Assembly (NCBI RefSeq): GCF_050624435.1
Contig: NC_134546.1
Span: forward strand, 39,325,501 to 39,389,500
Direction: 5' to 3'
DNA: 64,000 bases
DNA from: Tenrec ecaudatus
Lineage: Eukaryota; Chordata; Mammalia; Afrosoricida; Tenrecidae
The notes beneath the pieces are model-generated. The model had not been told where the DNA came from, searched no databases, and saw only the letters and a list, made by a program, of their open reading frames with translations. Below are positions 1-11,877 of the stretch, piece after piece (the first letter of the stretch is position 1; each line of letters starts with the position of its first letter). The translations under genes and the position numbers were made by a program.

Positions 1-16
1 CACTGACCAGCCCCCA

Positions 17-126
17 GTGAGAGTGGTTACCTGCTTGGCTGCCGACCCAAAGGTCCCTGGGTCAGACTGACTGACCTGCAGTCCCGCAGGAGAAAGACCG
101 GGTGATCTTCCACAAAGACGATAGCT
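17..126 (+). repeat. AfroSINE, partial copy
   Basis: Non-coding tRNA-type SINE. The order of landmarks matches the afrotherian SINE: a box-B-like stretch near 50-75, the 'caggagaaagac' block near 87-98 and a 'cacaaagac' block near 110. The 3' third, which normally resembles 'gggtcgctatgagtcgg', is missing. Family assignment rests on memory of elephant and tenrec repeats. Bases 127-339 after it hold nothing I recognise. Confidence 0.6.
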
Positions 127-339
127 AGCTGGCCTGTGGGCAGTTGTCCTCACACACGTGGGGCAGCTTGGAGTCCACTCAGCTTGACGGCACCCAACAG
201 TACCAGGGCACAAGAAGATAGAAGACAAAGAGTGAAGCCGGGGGTGATGGACAGGGGTGCTGCTGAGAGGACTGGCAGGCCCACCGCCCCTCAACCATCA
301 GGTGGATTCCTACTCAGCAACCTTGGGAGAGTGAGTAGA

Positions 340-510
340 CCTGCCCCATGCCACCCCCCACACCCCCACACACAGGGTTTCCAAGGCTGTAGTCCTCACG
401 GCATCAGATATCCACAGTTTGCTCCTGAGGAGCAGGAGTGAATTTGAACCACCGACTTTGGGGCTAGTAGCTCACCACATGACTCACTGAGACACCAGGA
501 CTCCTTGGAT
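340..510 (-). repeat. AfroSINE, minus strand, diverged
   Basis: Read on the minus strand it starts with 'aaggagtcctggtgtctcag', continues through a box-B-like region ('ggttcaaattcac') and reaches 'aaccctgtgtgtggg', the expected SINE order. A CA/CCA-rich stretch near 357-375 has expanded inside the right part. Bases 511-1000 hold no recognisable feature. Confidence 0.65.
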
Positions 511-1805
511 GCATCCCGGTATTTACCTAATGGCGTCACCCCCCAAGCTCGCTCCTAATGATCTTGCCTCTGTGAGAGCGTTGAGGTGCTGGAGGAAGGA
601 TTTGAGAGACAAGCCCCCAGGACCGCTGTACCCAGGGTGCATTCTCTCACTATCAGAACAACCCTGGGCTAGCAGCTGTGCTCTGACCCTTCCCGCCAGA
701 TGATGGGGCTCAGGTAGCAGGTCCTACTGAGCCTTGACTGCCAAGCTCCGCTGTGTGTGAATAGCGGGAATTCTCAGGCCCCCGCTGCGTGAGGCCTCCA
801 CTTCCCCAGCAGGGACAGGTGCGTCCCCCCACTGCAAGGTGACAACCCGACGCCCCAGCCCATGACCCTCACCTTGCTCTTTCAAACACCTCCATCACCA
901 GTCTGGCCCCTTCAGACCCACACCGGTTCACTTTGTTTATGTTGGTCTTGCTGACCCTGGGCCCATCCTATCTCTTTTTAGGATGACTGTTGGTCAATTT
1001 TTAAAATTAAATCATTTTATTTCGGGCTTCTACAACTCTTATCACAATCCATCCATCCATCCATTGTGTTAAGAATTTGTTGTACTTATCATTCTCAAAG
1101 CATTTTCTTTCTACTTGACCCCTTGGTAACAGCTCATTTTTCCCCTCCCTGCCTTCCCCTCCTCCCTCATGAACCCTTAATAATTTATAAATTATTATTT
1201 TGTCATGTCTTACACTGTCTGACGTCTCCCTTCACCCACTCTTCTGTTGTCCATCTCCAGGGAGGGTGTTATATGTAGATCCTTGTAATGGGTTCCCCCT
1301 TCAGCCCCACTTTCCCTCTCCCTTCCCAGTATCGCCACTCTCACCACTGGTCCTGAGGGGTTCATCTGTCCTGTATTCCCTGTGTTGCCAGTTTCTATCT
1401 GTATCAGTGTACATCCTCTGATCAAGCCAGATTTGTAAGGTAGAATTGGGATCATGATCGTGGGGGTGCGGGGAGGGGGGGTGTTGCGGAGGAAGCATTT
1501 AAGAACTAGAAGAAAGTTGTATGTTTCATCATTGCTACACTGCACCCTGATTGGCTCATCTCCTACCCACGGCCCTTCTGTAAGGACTATCCAGTTGCCC
1601 ACAGGTGGGCTTTGGGTCCTCAATCTGCACTCCCCCTCATTCACAATTATATAAAATTTTGATGTTTGATGTCTGATACCTGATCCCATCAACATTTCAT
1701 GGTCACACAGGCTGGTGTGCTTTTTCCATGGGGGCTTTGTTGCTTCTCAGCTAGATGGTCACTTATTTATCTTCAAGCTTTTCTTTTTTTTTTTTTTTTG
1801 TATTT

Positions 1806-2200
1806 TATTTTATTAAAAAACATTTTATTAGGGGCTCACACAACTCTTATCACAATCCATACATATACATACATCAATTGTATAAAACACATCTGTACAT
1901 TCTTTGCCCTAATCATTTTCATTTTTTTTTAATTTTTTAAAAAAATTTTAACAATTTATTAGAGGCTCATACAATTCTTATCACAGTTCATACATATACA
2001 TACATCAATTGTATAAAGCACATCTGTACAGTCCCTGCCCTAATCATTTTTTCCTCCTCTTTTCTTTTTTTACATTTTATTAGGGACCCATACAACTCTT
2101 ATCACCATCAATACATATACATACATCAATTGTATAAAGCACATCCATACATTCCCTGCCCCAATCATTCTCAAAGCATTTGCTCTCCACTTAAGCCCCT
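1806..2200 (-). repeat. Tandem triplication of the L1 3' terminus
   Basis: Three successive copies of the L1 3' end lie at about 1812-1925, 1945-2055 and 2072-2180. Each has a 'ttattag' block, then 'tcttatcac', 'tacatatacatacatcaatt' and 'gtataaa' blocks, and ends near 'ccctaatcatt' or 'ccccaatcatt'. T-rich spacers separate them. The second and third units correspond to the pair seen at 11,928-12,150 and, truncated, at 49,194-49,329. The first unit is extra to this copy. Confidence 0.8.
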
Positions 2201-2780
2201 TGCATCAGGTCCTCTTTTTTTTTCCCCTCCCTCCCCTTTTCCCCCTCCCTCATGTGCCCTTGGTAATTTATACCTCGTTATTTTGTCATATCTTGCCCTA
2301 TCCGGAGTCTCCCTTCCCCCCTTCTCTGCTGTCCCTCTCCCAGGGAAGAGATCACATGTGGATCCTTGTAATCAGTTCCCCCCTTCCAACCCACTCACCC
2401 TTCACTCTCCCAGCATCGCCCCTCACACCCTTGGTCCTGAAGGTATCATCCACCCTGGATTCCCTGTACCTCCAGCCCTCATATGTATCAGTGTACAGCC
2501 TCTGCCCTATCCAGTCCTGCAAGGTAGAATTCGGATCATGGTAGTTGGGGGGAGGAAGCATCCAGGATCTGGGGGAAAGCTGTGTTCTTCATCGGTACTA
2601 CCTCGCACCCTAATTAACCCATCTCCTCTCCTAAACCCCTCTATGAGGGGATCTCCATTGTCCGACACTTGGGCCTTGGGTCTCCACTCTGCACTTCCCC
2701 CTTCATTTAGTATGGTATATATATACATATACATATACACATATATACACACACTTATATCGTTGTTGTTTTTTTTGCAT

Positions 2781-3240
2781 GATGCCTTATACCTGGTCCC
2801 TTGGCACCTCGTGATTGCACTGGCCGGTGTGCTTCTTCCATGTGGGCTTTTTTGCTTCTGAGCTAGATGGCCGCTTGTTCACCTTCAAACCTTTAAGACC
2901 CCAGACACTATCTCTTTTGATAGCCGGGCACCATCAGCTTTCTTCACCACATTTGCTTATGCACCCATTTGTCTTCAGCGATCCTATCATGGAGGTGTGC
3001 AGTCAATGATATGATTTTTTGTTCGTTGATGCCTGGTAACTGATCCCTTTGGGACCACTCGATCACACAGGCTGGTGTGTTCTTCCATGTGGACTTTGTT
3101 GCTACTGAGTTAGATGGCCGCTTGTTTATCTTCAAGCCTTTAAGACCCCAGTCACTATCTCTTTTGATAGCCGGGCACCATCAGCTTTCTTCACCACATT
3201 TACTTGTTCACCCACTTTGGCTTCAGCAGTTGTGTCAGGA
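2781..3240 (-). repeat. 247-bp tandem duplication within the L1-derived 3'UTR
   Basis: Two similar units start at 'gatgcc' (2781 and 3028). Both contain the 'tagatggccgcttgtt' block and the 'gatagccgggcaccatcagc' block (near 2921 and 3168). The units have diverged by many substitutions, so the duplication is not recent. The homologous L1 copy at 13.6-13.9 kb has a single unit. Confidence 0.75.
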
Positions 3241-5130
3241 GAGTGAGCATCATAGAGTTCCAATTTAATAAAAGAAGGTATTCATGCATTGAGGGAGTGT
3301 TTGAGTAGAGGCCCAAGGTCCTTCCGCCACCTTAATACTTCACCTATAAATATAGACACATAGATCTATTTCCCCATCCTCCTATATATATTTGCATGTA
3401 CATGTCTTTGTCTAGACCTCCATGAATGCCCTTTGACTCCTAGCTCTTTCCTCCATCTCCCTTGACTTTCCTCCTGCCCTACTACCATGCTTCGTCGCCA
3501 CCTGGGCTAGAGTATACCTCTTCTCTAAACAACCTTACCCTTGATCATTTCCCACCAGGCCTGCCACTCCCCCTTCTCTACCATTTTGGGTCCCATGTTT
3601 TTCCCTTGTCCCTGGGTTTGTTAACACCACTTCCTTACCCCCCCTACCCCCCCACCCCAAGTCCCTCCAGAACTGTCGGTCCTGTTGTTTTTCCTCCAGA
3701 TAGTTCATCCAGCCTGTCCTATTCAGACAGACCTGTGGAGTCACTAACATGCACGAAAACTAGACAGAGGAAAACAAAGCAACAGTATACAACCAGACAA
3801 CAAAACAACAAAAACAAACCACTGACAAAGAACAGAACAAAACAGTTCACAAGAGAAAAGCTTGTAGTTAGTTCAGGGATCATTTGCGGGCCCTTAGGAG
3901 CGTTTTCCAGTCCAGTCTGTTGGGGCACCATGCCCTGGCCCCAAAGTCCACTTTCAGCATTCCCTGGGGACCTTGCCACTCCATTCCCTTGCTGTTCCGC
4001 TGCACTCCCCCAGTGATTTGCCTCGGTGTGGTGGGATCAGGTCAGGTGCAATTCCCACACTGTGTCTCCGGTGCTGTCCCCTGTATCGCCCTTAGTCACT
4101 GAGGGGCATCATGTCTCATAGTGGGGCCAGCCATGTTGTTCTCTCTGTGGACTGGCTGCTCTACTCAGGAACATCATCATCACGGCCTGGTGGGCCAGGC
4201 TGTGCTCCACTCTCTCCTCCTGCCCCTTCATCTGCTCCCATGTGCTCTGATTAAATATGTCCATCTCCCAGAGCTGCAGAGTCAATGCCGTCCTTTGGAA
4301 CAAATTCTTTTCGGGGGAGGGGCAGGAATCTTCAAGCTTTTCAGAACCCAGATGCTATATCTTTTGATAGCCGGGCACCATCAGCTTTCTTCACCACATT
4401 TGCTTATGCACCCACTCTGTCTTCAGTGATCCTGTCAGAAAGGTGAGCATCATGGAATGCCAGTTTAATAGAACAAAGTGTTCTTGCATTGAGGGAGTAC
4501 TTGAGTGGAGGCCCAATGTCGATCTGCTACCTCAGTACTAAACCTATGAATATATGCACATAGATCTGTTTTCCCATCATCGTATATAAATATATTTACA
4601 TATGTGCATGCCTGTATTTAGACCTCTATAAATGTCTTTTGCCTCCTAGTTCTTTCCTTTATTCCTTTTACTTTCCTCTTGTCCCACTATCATGCTCAGC
4701 CTTCATTTGGGTTTCAGTAATTCCTCTCGGTTACATTGCCCTTGATCAAGCCCTCCCAGGCCTCCTACACCCTCCTCGCCACCAATTTTGAATCATTTGT
4801 TGTTCCCTTGTCCCTGAGTTTGTTAACACCACTTCTTTTCCCCCACCTCCCCCTCTCCCATGTCCCCCCAAAACCGTCGGTCCTATTGTTTTCTCCTCCA
4901 AATTGTTTATCCAGCCTATCTTATCTAGATAGACCTGCAGAGATAGTAATATGCACAAAAACAAGACAGACCAAAACAAGGCAACAAACTAAAACAAAAC
5001 AACAACAAATCAGTGACAAAAAGACAAACCTGTAAATAGTTCAAGGTCTGTTTGTTGACCTTCAGCAGCATTTTCCAGTCGAGTCTGATGGGGTGCCTTT
5101 CCCTGGCCACAAAGTTCATTGAATGTATAT

Positions 5131-7745
5131 GCCACGGTTTTTAATCCATTAGTCAGTTGATGAAAATTTGGGTTGTTTCCAAGTCATTGCAATTGCGAAC
5201 TGTACCGCGATGAACATTGGAGCACAGATGTCTGGCCGTGGTTTGTTCCTTGCCTCTTTTAGGTATATGCCCAGTAGGGGTATTTCTCGATCATATGGTA
5301 GCTCGATTTCCATCTTAGACATTACCAAATCGATATCCATAGTAACTACAGGTCCACCAGTAGTGGATGAGAGTTCCTATCTCACCACAGCCCCTCTAAC
5401 ACATGTTGCTTTCTGATTTTTTGAATTGGGCTCTCTTTGAAGGTATTAGGTGGTATCTCATAGTTGCTTTAATTTGCATTTCTCTTATGGCTAATGATTG
5501 GTAACATTTCTCGTGTTTATTGGCCATTCGGATTTCTGCCCTTGTGAAACTTGTGTTCGGGTCCTTTGCCCACCTCCTCAGTGGGCAGTTACTTTTTTTC
5601 TTTCTGAAAGCTAGCAGAGTATTGTAGATTTTAGTAATAAGGCCTTTGTCTGATGTGTCATTGCTAAAGATGTTTTCCCAGTCCGTGGGCTCTTTTATTA
5701 CTCTCTTGGTGAATTCTTTCAATGTACTCGGGTGTTTTATCTTCAATATATACCACTTGTCTATTTGTGTCCTTCCCTATTTCTGAAAGCCTATGTATTC
5801 CATGTGCCAAAGTTCAGGGTTGGTCCCAATTCCCTCTCCCTCATTGATGGCCCTAATAGTTTGGAGTTTTACCTCAAGGTCTGTGACCCGCCTTTTTATT
5901 CTTGTGCATGGATTGAGAGAGAGGACTTGCTTCATTTTTCTGCAAGTAGATATCCAATTTTTCCAGCACCACTTGTTGAAGAGGGCATCTGCTTCCCATT
6001 TGATATTTTTGGGATCCTTATCAAAGACCAGTTGTCTCTATGCTGATGATTTTATTTCTGGGTTTTCCGTTCTTTTCCATTGTTCTGAGTATCTGTCACT
6101 GTATCAATACCATGCAGTTTTGGCCACTGTGGCTGTATAGTATGTGCTAAAGTCAGGTAAAGCAAGCCCTCCCATTGTGTCCTTCTTCTTGAGGAGTTCT
6201 CTGCTAATTCTGGGCTTCTTCCCTCTCCATATGAAGTTGATAATTAGTTTTACTATTTCTTTGAAGAAAAATGAGGGTAATTGTATCGGGATTGCATTGA
6301 ACTTATATAGTGCCTTGGGCAGAAGTGACATCTTTGCTATATTGAGTCTTCCAATGCATGATCTTGGGATAGTCTTCCATTTGTTGAGGTCACTCTTGGT
6401 TTCTTGTCATAGTGTTCTGCAGTTTTCCTCATACAGATCTTTTGTTCTTTTACTCAGGTATATCCCTAGATATTTCATTTGTGCTTGGCTGTTGTGAAGA
6501 GAACCACCTTTTTGATCTCCTCTTCTGTGGTCTTATCCGATGTGTATAGCAGTCTGATAGTCTTCTGTTTGTTGATCTTGTATCTTGCCACTCTGCCATA
6601 TTCCTCTATTGTTTCCAGTACTCCCCTTGTGGAGCTTTTTGGGTTTTCCATATATAAAATCAGATCTGCGAATAACAATCGTTTCACCTCTTCCTTCCCC
6701 AGGAGAATGTCTTTGATGTCATTTTTTTTTTGTGGCCTGATCTTGTTAGCTAGGACCTCCAGTACAAGATTAAATAAGAGTGGGGACAAGGACCATCCTT
6801 GTCTGGTCCCCTTTTTCAGTGGGTTTGTGTTTGTTTTTACTCCATTGACTACCACATTGACTGTTGTTTTTCATATATAGCTTGTATTATCTTGAGGAAT
6901 TTTCCTTCTATTCCTATCTTCTTGAGTGTCTTATACAGGAATTGGTGTTGGATGTTTTCGAATGCTTTTTCCGCATCTATTGATATTATCATGTGGTTCT
7001 TATAGTTTTTCATGTCAATGTGGCGAATGAAAATAATGGCCTTTCACATGTTGAACCGTCCCTGGTATGAATCCTGTTTGGTCATGGTTAATTATTTGTT
7101 TTATATACTTTTGTTTTCTATTGACTAGTATTTTGTTAAGGATTTTTGCATCAATGTTCATTAAGGATGTTGGTCTGTAGTTCTCTATTCTTGTGGGATC
7201 CCTGCCTGGTTTCGGTATCAGAGTTATACTAGCTTCAAGGAAGGAGTTCAGAGTTTGCCATCTTTTTCTATGTTCTGGAGGAATTTGTGTAGTACTGGTG
7301 TCAGTTCTTTCCTGAATACTTAGTAGAATTCTTCTGTGAAGCAATCTGGTCCAGGGGATTTTTATCTTGGTAATCCCTTGACAACCTTATCTATTTCTTC
7401 TATTGCTATGGGTCTGTTGAGATTTTTGACATCCATTGGGGATAGTCTAGGGAGGGATTGTTTTGCCAAAACTTGTCCATGTCTTCCAAGTAGTTGAATT
7501 CATTGGAGTACAGTCTTTCATAGTACAGTGTAGTTATCCTTTTGATTTCATTAAGATCTGTTGTAATGTCCTCTCTTTAATCCCTCATCCTTGCTATTGA
7601 CATTTGTTCCCTCCTTTCTTTGGTTAGGTTTTCCAGCAGTCTGTTGATTCTGTTTATCCTTTCAAGGAACCAATTTTTAGCAGCATTAATTTTTTCCATA
7701 ATTTTCTTATTTTCGCTCTCTTGAATCTCAGCCCCAATTTTTATT
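5131..7745 (-). pseudogene. L1 ORF2 remnant: reverse transcriptase and C-terminal domain
   Basis: In the living family ORF2 supplies the endonuclease and reverse transcriptase for target-primed reverse transcription. Here the minus strand encodes, in several broken frames, the linker before the RT (from about 7690), the RT finger region with 'LIPKPGRD' and '[14 protein letters not shown]' (about 7080-7240), the 'SIDAEKAFE' catalytic block (about 6950-6990), 'GTRQG' and 'LSPLLFN' (about 6760-6810), and the C-terminal 'FTRAEIRMANKH' and 'MFIAVQFAIAMTWKQPK' stretches (5170-5560). The usual FADD motif reads FADL at 6661-6672, so a catalytic aspartate is lost. Stops and frameshifts occur throughout. 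Confidence 0.9.
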
Positions 7746-7764
7746 ATTTCCTTTCTTTTGCTAT

Positions 7765-8800
7765 TAGTAGGATTGTCTCACACAAACAGTAATCTGCCCC
7801 AATGACTTCAACAAGAAAACAGGAGAAACAAAAAACAATGGCAGAAGATGTCCTGAACCTAATGATATGCATATAAAAAGCAGACATTGATCTGCCATAG
7901 AAAGAAATTCTCAGAATGCTACTTGGAGCCATACATGATATAAGGGAAACAATACAGAAATGGGATGAAACGATAGCGTATATAACACCATACATCAAAA
8001 GGGAATACAAGAGCTTAGGGAGGAGATAACAAAAACCAGTAGCAGACTCACGGACTTTGCCAATCGACTGGAGGAGGCAGAGATCTACACCAGTGACCTA
8101 GAGGACAGCCATGCAGACCTTAACAAACGCAAACAAACATCTAATAAGATCATCAGAGAAGCTGAAGAAAGTCCAAGAGCTATGTCTGATGTTATGAAGA
8201 GGAACAACATCAAAATAATTGGATTACCAGAGAAAGACACAACAAAGAAGTCATCTGCAACAATAGTGGGAGGATTCTTGGAGGAAAACTTCCCCAGCTT
8301 AATGAATGAAAATGAAGCAACCATTCAGGAGGCTGAAAGAACACCAGCTAGACTGAATTCCAAGAAGTCACCAAGGCACATAATAGTTAAACTATCCAAC
8401 TTTGAGGAAAAGAAGAAATCATGAAAACAGGGAAAAACGAGCAATCACATATAAAGGTTCCCAAATAAGAATATGTTCAGACCTATCAGCAGACACTATG
8501 AAGAAGAGGAGAGAATGGAGTAACATATTCCAAAAATTGAAGGAAAATAACACAAACCCAAGAATACTCTACCCAGCCAAATTATCGATCAAGATAGATG
8601 GAGAAGTAAGAGTCTTCTCAGACAAGGAAAAACTCAAAGAATATGTTAGAAGAAATCCAGCCCCTTTCAAAAGATCCTTGCCGACCCAGTATGGGCAGAA
8701 GAACAACACTCACCAAGCATAAGAGACCACCACATAGAACAACCTCATCCAGAGGGCAACAAAGAGAAAACATCCCACAAGATAGCATTGGCTTAAGGGT
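7765..8800 (+). pseudogene. L1 ORF1 remnant, inverted relative to ORF2
   Basis: ORF1 proteins are trimeric RNA chaperones that coat L1 RNA. The first part (about 7800-8180) reads as a charged, coiled-coil-like segment in broken frames. From 8182 the RNA-recognition-motif region is clear ('RNNIKIIGLPEKD', then 'KSPRHIIVKLSNFEEKK'), and from 8402 in another frame comes the C-terminal domain ('ITYKGSQIRI', 'MKKRREWSNIF', 'RILYPAKLSIK'). The frameshift near 8400 and upstream stops show it is not functional. It lies on the opposite strand from the ORF2 remnant because of the 5' inversion. Confidence 0.88.
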
Positions 8801-8894
8801 GAAAAGAAGTCTAAGAATAAAACACACACACACCCCACTGATAAGAAAGGGAGGTAGGAAAACACCCAACACAAAAGGTATAAGATGACATCAT

Positions 8895-9167
8895 AGAGCC
8901 CACAGATGGAGATAATTACCCTGAATATCAATGTACTGAACTAAGGCATTAAAAGATTGAGGCTAGCAGACTGGCTTAGAAAACAAAGCCCATCAATCTG
9001 CTGCCTACAGAAGATACATCTCACGACTACAGACAAAAATAGGCTGAGAATCAAAGGCTGGAGAAAAGCATACTAAGCAAACAGAAAATCAACAAAAGCA
9101 AGGGTTGCCGTCCTAATCTCGGGGAAAAAAAAATCACTTCTAAGTGTAAACCATCAAAAGAGATAAA
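8895..9167 (+). pseudogene. L1 ORF2 start (endonuclease N-terminus), inverted fragment
   Basis: Continuing downstream of the ORF1 remnant, this stretch encodes the start of the APE-type endonuclease: 'ITLNINVLN', 'RLADWLRKQSPSICCLQ', 'LRIKGW' and 'RVAVLIS'. It follows the mammalian L1 ORF2 N-terminus for about 90 residues with internal stops. It ends abruptly at about 9167, where unrelated sequence begins, marking the outer edge of the L1 insertion. Confidence 0.82.
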
Positions 9168-9519
9168 TGCCTGCAGTTCTGTATTCTCTGGACCCTGATC
9201 TACACTCTCTGCGTTTCTCTAAGAAAACCAGAAATCTGTCATCTCCAGGGCTGGAAGCTGCTCCTCACAGGTCCTCCTCATCTTTCAGGCTCTGGGGCCT
9301 GGCACTTGGCAGGGGCACAGCCACAGCTCGGTGTGAGCACTGGGGCCTGGGGCTGGAGGGTCTCGTCCCTCCCTGGAACCTCCCATTCACAACACCTGCC
9401 CAGTGCTGGAGCCACTGGGGTGGTCCCTGCACCCCGAGTCAGGGTGGCAGGGATGTCCTGCTTGCTCTGCAGAGGGAAAAGCAAGCCGAGAGAGACAGAA
9501 TCGGACTGAAAATGGAGAT

Positions 9520-9574
9520 TGGATGGATGGATGGATGGATGGATGGATGGATGGATGGATGGATGGATGGATGG
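9520..9574. repeat. (GGAT)n microsatellite
   Basis: About 55 bases of uninterrupted GGAT units. Long pure runs like this are usually length-polymorphic. Confidence 0.95.
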
Positions 9575-9691
9575 CAATCAGAGAGGATGAGGACTCTCCG
9601 AAGGCAATGCCTCTAGAGTTGCCGTCAAGCTGTAAACTGCCCATAGCGAACCTCAGGGGTCTCTGTGTGTGTTTCTCTCTGCCCTGTCTCC

Positions 9692-9696
<5 letters not shown>

Positions 9697-9722
<26 letters not shown>
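9697..9722. repeat. (CA)n microsatellite
   Basis: About 13 CA dinucleotides in a row, following a C/T-rich stretch. Confidence 0.95.
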
Positions 9723-10204
9723 CTTGAGAACCATGAAATTGTGCTCAGCTTTTCACAGACCTCACTGAAAAATGACTGTCTTACATAAGAGACAGGAATC
9801 TGAGGGGCACCAGAGCCAAATGACTCACTGCCTTGAAATTTCTAGAGCATTACACGTGCTTCCTTAAATGATTCTAAAAGATTTCTCTTTCATGGTGGTG
9901 GAAAGAAAGAAAATTAGTTTGGGAGGCAGAGTGGGTGAAGATCTGTCTGACCGCAAGAGGACAGGAGGCTGAGGCCAGGCCCTGGAAGGGGAAGACTTGG
10001 AGCTTTTCAGGGAAAACCTTACAGTTTCCTTGGGATGGCCAAATCCAGCCCCTGGTGCAGAAAACATCTCAGCTTAGGGAGGTCTGACTAACCTCTGAGA
10101 TGGCCTGGTGCACGATTCAGTGAGTGCTGGCCTGCTCACCCACAGCTGCTCCTGGGGAAACAGAAAGTCTATCTGCTCCCATACAGAGTTACAATGTTGG
10201 ACAC

Positions 10205-10676
10205 TGTGTTAGTCTGGGTTCTTTAAAGAAACAAATTCACAGAAACTCATGTATAAGAGAGAGTTTTATATAAAGGTTAAGTGCACATCAAAAAAACATC
10301 CCAACCCAGTGCTGCCCAAGCCCACAAGTCCAACATTAACCCAAAAGTCTGACACCAATCCACGAAGTTCTCCTCCATCTCACAAAACACAAGCAATGAT
10401 CCCGACTGCAGGAGGAAAGCCAAATCAGTGAATGTGTAAGCATCTCAGTATTGGCAGGGGTCTCCACACGGCTGCTCCAGCACCCAGGGCTGTATCGGGG
10501 TAGGTCCATGCTCTTTCTCCTTGGGGGTGTCTTGCAGGAAGTGAGCCTTGCCAGGTGAAACAGGAAACTGGCTAATGCAGCTGTACCCTGGTCCGACCAT
10601 CAGAAAACAAGAGACCGAGAACTAGAACCCCACATGTGTATATCGGCCAGGTTGGCACAATAAACTAACTAACTCA
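10205..10676 (-). mobile_element. MaLR-like solo LTR with 5-bp TSD
   Basis: On the plus strand it begins 'tgtgttagtctgggttc' and ends 'ttggcacaataaactaacta' plus 'actca'; read on the minus strand it runs TG...CA as an LTR should. The duplicated 5-mer gacac lies at 10200-10204 and 10677-10681. The 'gtttctct' block near the LTR 3' end and the overall plan resemble the mammalian MLT1/MaLR (ERVL) LTRs. No internal retroviral sequence is attached, so this is a solo LTR. Confidence 0.8.
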
Positions 10677-10699
10677 GACACTCTACATAGACTTGCCAC

Positions 10700-10950
10700 A
10701 AGTAGAAACTAACCCAACACTAGTGGGAGGAACCCACTTCAGAGGAGCCTGCAGTTCAAACCTACCTGTCCCCTGGGGGGGAGGGGAAGAAGGCAGTCTG
10801 TTGTCACAAAGATTTACAGTCTCAGAATCCCATTTGAGCAGTTGTATCCTGTCCTTGCAATCTCGGAGAACTGCAGGGGGCAGTTCCACCCTGTCCTGCA
10901 GGGTCACGCTGAGTCAGAATCAACAAGACATCCAGGGAGTGGATTTGGTT
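10700..10950 (+). repeat. AfroSINE, diverged copy
   Basis: Recognisable blocks are 'gcagttcaaacctacc' (box-B-like), 'ggcagtctgttgtcacaaag', 'atttacagtctcagaatccc', 'cagttccaccctgtcctgca', then 'gggtcacgctgagtcagaat' and the terminal 'gtggatttggtt'. A repeated internal segment near 10840-10880 shows a small duplication. Bases 10951-11724 contain no element or gene I recognise. Confidence 0.7.
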
Positions 10951-11877
10951 CAGTTAGTGACCAATGTCAATGTCACTGCTGACTAAAATGCCGTTGAGTG
11001 CTTAAAGGGAGTGCTTCTCTGCTTTGGTCAAGCATGAGAATCACCAGGGATGCTAATGAAAACCAGATGTCCAGGCCACACCCTGGACCGACTGCATCAG
11101 CGCCTCTGGACTTGGGATCCAGGCATCAATCAGTTCTTCCTGCCCCTTCCCCCAGGTACCCCAGGTTATTCCAATGCGCAGCCAACATTGGAGCCACTGC
11201 TCTGAGGCCTCTGAGCCCCACCCTGTTGGGGAGTCTGAAGTTCTGAGGAGATTCCCGTGGTTCATGTTCACCCTGACTTTCCCTCAACTTTCAGACACAA
11301 CCAGATGTGTTTCTCCTGGGAGCTGGAGATGGTTCTCCCTTTTTAGCCATGTTTAAAAATAGCCCACAGGATTCTGTTTGGGGTGATGAAAAGGTTTGGG
11401 GAACTAAATATTAATGATAGTTGTACACAACAATAAACATTGAACAACGCGGGAAGGAGCGTGGAATGCCCGGGGCCTTTGAGAAACTGGATAGCGCAAG
11501 GAAACAGAACCTCTCCAGAGTCTCCAAAGGAGTGCAAGCCTGCTGACACCTGGATTTTAGACTTTGTTGTCCCTCTAGGTCACCAAGCATGATATCTGTT
11601 TCTAGGAGCTGGTCCTTCCAGATAACATGTCCAAGGGACAGGAGGAAAGTCTTGCCACCCTCCCACCTAAGGACCTCTCCTAAGATGGACTTTTGTGGCA
11701 GTGCACAATATATCTGGTTTTCTTTGCCATCACCATTCTTCAAGTGAATTGATTCTTCTCTGATCTTCCTTATTCATTGTCCAGATTTCTCATGCATAGG
11801 AGGTGATGGAAAATACCATGGCTTAGGTCAAGTGCACTGTAGTCTTCAAAGTCACATCTTCTCTTTTCAACATTTTA

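Larger units (their letters stand above)
1784..4327 (-). mobile_element. Younger L1-derived element inside the L1 3'UTR, with 15-bp TSD
   Basis: The identical 15-mer atcttcaagcttttc flanks the insert at 1769-1783 and 4328-4342. The insert starts with a T tract (1784-1799), the poly-A tail of a minus-strand element. Sequence on both sides joins into one continuous L1 3'UTR when the insert is removed. The insert carries L1 3'UTR-type sequence but no ORF2. Its 5' segment (about 3960-4327) has no counterpart in the surrounding coding L1. Its 3' end holds extra tandem copies of the last ~125 bp, and its middle has a 247-bp tandem duplication. Without these duplications it would be about 2 kb, close to the element at 13011-14985. 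Confidence 0.85.
1000..9167 (-). mobile_element. L1 LINE, 5'-inverted (twin priming), interrupted by a younger element
   Basis: An L1 non-LTR retrotransposon whose two halves point in opposite directions. The 3' half lies on the minus strand: 3' end at about 1000-1030 (A-rich on the minus strand), 3'UTR 1030-1783 and 4328-5130, and ORF2 5131-7745. From about 7765 the orientation flips and plus-strand ORF1 (to about 8800) and the first ~90 codons of ORF2 (to 9167) follow. This is the structure expected of twin priming. By comparison with mammalian L1 ORF2, roughly 200 codons of the endonuclease and linker are absent between the halves. A 2.5-kb element at 1784-4327 splits the 3'UTR. All frames are broken, so the copy is dead. 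I could not find a clear target duplication for the whole element. Confidence 0.85.
9168..10204. other. Unique DNA with two microsatellites
   Basis: No gene recognised. The stretch contains a GGAT tetranucleotide run at 9520-9574 (nearly 14 units, essentially perfect) and a CA run at 9697-9722. An apparent repetitive reading frame across the GGAT run is just the translation of the microsatellite. Confidence 0.7.

Noticed and set aside
2130..2861. Plus-strand frame of about 243 codons
   Set aside because: It is antisense to the L1 3'UTR. A similar frame recurs in the homologous L1 at 12,093-12,596, so its openness reflects the C/T-rich L1 sequence and not a gene.
2900..4420. CRISPR-like array from the recurring 'gatagccgggcaccatcagc' block
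   Set aside because: The repeats have no uniform spacers and belong to tandem and dispersed copies of an L1 3'UTR in a mammalian genome.
9500..9580. Repetitive Trp-Met-Asp-Gly peptide
   Set aside because: Direct translation of the GGAT microsatellite; the reverse strand gives an equally artificial His-Pro-Ser-Ile repeat.
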